DNA of 64,000 nt, taken from positions 51,908 to 115,907 of the forward strand of contig NZ_JAQVKP010000008.1 in NCBI RefSeq assembly GCF_028694605.1, written 5' to 3'. The first letter of the stretch is position 1, and each line of letters opens with the position of its first letter. Positions 63,314-64,000 of this stretch are shown here, piece by piece. This DNA comes from Sulfurimonas sp. GTDB taxonomy: Bacteria; Campylobacterota; Campylobacteria; Campylobacterales; Sulfurimonadaceae. Under the pieces are notes generated by a model that was not told where the DNA came from, ran no database searches, and was given only the letters and a program-made list of their open reading frames with translations. Position numbers and translations under genes: made by a program.

Positions 63314-63925
63314 ATGAAATTTCCAACAGTCGGCGAGATAGCAACTACACAGGTTGTTATGGTCAAACGAGAAGATACGCTTACAGGTGTACTTGAGACG
63401 ATGTGTCAGTATGGACATAGAAACGTTATTGTGGCAGACAGATGCTCTTTTTATCTTCTTGGTATCAATGATATCTTAAGTGTAAAGATGGAAATGAATA
63501 ATCTTGATGTAGCGATAGGCTCTTTGGAACTCACTAAAATCCCCACGGTATATAAAAATGAAAACATTCTCAGTACCATCGAGTATCTTAACTGTAACTT
63601 AGAGCATATTTGCGCAATCAATGAAGACGGAACGCTTTACGGGCTTTTGACCCATACGGACATCACAAGCAGTATAGACCCGGATACTTTGATGAAGAGT
63701 TTTTGTCTCAATGATTTTTTAAAACTCGGCAAGAGAGTCAAGTGGATAGAAAAAGAGGCAACAACGGCAGATGTTCTCAAAAAGATGCTTCATGCCACAA
63801 CAGACAGTGTGATGATTGTGGAGAACAAAAAGCCGTTAGGTATCTTCACCACCAAAGACGTTGTAAAAATCATAAGAGCCACTTGCAAATTCAATCCCCA
63901 CCAAGTAGCTAATTTTTCATTGTAG
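63314..63925 (+). CDS. CBS-domain protein
   Basis: A 203-residue protein with two or more CBS motifs (VMVKREDTLTGVLETMCQ, GLLTHTDITSSID, ATTADVLKKMLHATTDSVMIV in parts, and GIFTTKDVVKII). CBS pairs bind adenosine nucleotides or SAM as energy sensors. It has no catalytic domain. It follows folP by nine bases. Confidence 0.85.
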   Translation: MKFPTVGEIATTQVVMVKREDTLTGVLETMCQYGHRNVIVADRCSFYLLGINDILSVKMEMNNLDVAIGSLELTKIPTVYKNENILSTIEYLNCNLEHICAINEDGTLYGLLTHTDITSSIDPDTLMKSFCLNDFLKLGKRVKWIEKEATTADVLKKMLHATTDSVMIVENKKPLGIFTTKDVVKIIRATCKFNPHQVANFSL

Positions 63926-63940
63926 CTATTTTTTACTTTA

Positions 63941-63959
63941 AAAAAATCATTCTCATTTT
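63941..63959. promoter_or_regulatory. Fur-box-like sequence
   Basis: Read on the minus strand, AAAATGAGAATGATTTTT resembles iron-regulator (Fur) boxes of the type GATAATGAGAATGATT. It follows the CBS gene and may control a gene beyond the window. Confidence 0.35.
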
Positions 63960-64000
63960 GCTTTCGCGTTGTTTTGCTCTAATTAACTCAATTTTCTTAA

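Overview
The window comes from a low-GC member of the Campylobacterota, most like Sulfurimonas or its relatives (inferred from gene content, not from a search). The evidence is the lysC-hobA-holB-folP order with HobA, which is restricted to this phylum, a split PAS protein plus chemoreceptor pair of the CetB/CetA (Aer) kind, serS next to a membrane TPR protein, rpsF-ssb-rpsR, tatB-tatC, and hisH-hisA with cheY, prmA and ftsH downstream.

Host left arm (1-16,075): the 3' end of a BaiN-like flavoprotein gene, tRNA-Val(GAC), pckA, a DedA protein, uvrB, a radical SAM/SPASM protein, a small secreted peptide, an MscS channel, an M42 peptidase with RimK and a retropepsin-like zinc protease, an acidic 82-residue protein behind a structured leader, a coiled-coil/ZapA-like pair, tRNA-Arg, trpA with an Hpt protein, panB, ruvB, an AI-2E/PerM transporter and an LpxL-like acyltransferase. 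Host right arm (35,169-64,000): a PDC-sensor membrane protein, hisH, hisA, cheY, prmA, ftsH, a Psd-like protein, a TPR protein, serS, a PAS-GGDEF-EAL protein, metF/serB (divergent), an OmpA-like protein, rpsF-ssb-rpsR, a divergent polysaccharide deacetylase, dprA, queA, tatB-tatC, hemW, the CetA/CetB-like pair, rppH, lysC, hobA, holB, folP and a CBS protein.

Between two divergent host genes sits an accessory region of 19 kb (16,078-35,166). It is a head-to-tail tandem of one AT-rich virus-like element. Copy 1 is 10,022 bp. Copy 2 is 9,065 bp and collinear at a constant offset of 9,067, with identical products, except for one 957-bp deletion. The element carries an IS110-family DEDD recombinase, a small HTH protein, a probable ssDNA-binding protein, a RstA-like rolling-circle initiator, an M15 peptidase endolysin, fibre-like and membrane proteins, a non-coding region with a large hairpin, and three small late genes that may include the coat protein. 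I see no Zot/pI, no packaging ATPase, no terminase and no recognisable major capsid protein.

The main finding is that the 194 nt before the recombinase fold by eye into an IS110 bridge RNA. One internal loop matches both sides of the actual chromosomal target (AUAGCCAA and AUAACAA). The second loop matches both sides of the element's own RE-LE junction (ACGGAAUU and AUAGAAAA). The two guide pairs have the same spacing, and both loops have 5' and 3' guides flanked by stems. The core is TT. The RE-LE junction, present intact between the two copies, forms a perfect TTGACA-17 bp-TATAAT promoter. Copy 2 has lost the bridge RNA and nearly all of the recombinase. The picture is a small replicating virus-like element that integrates by an RNA-guided recombinase instead of a tyrosine integrase or host Xer.
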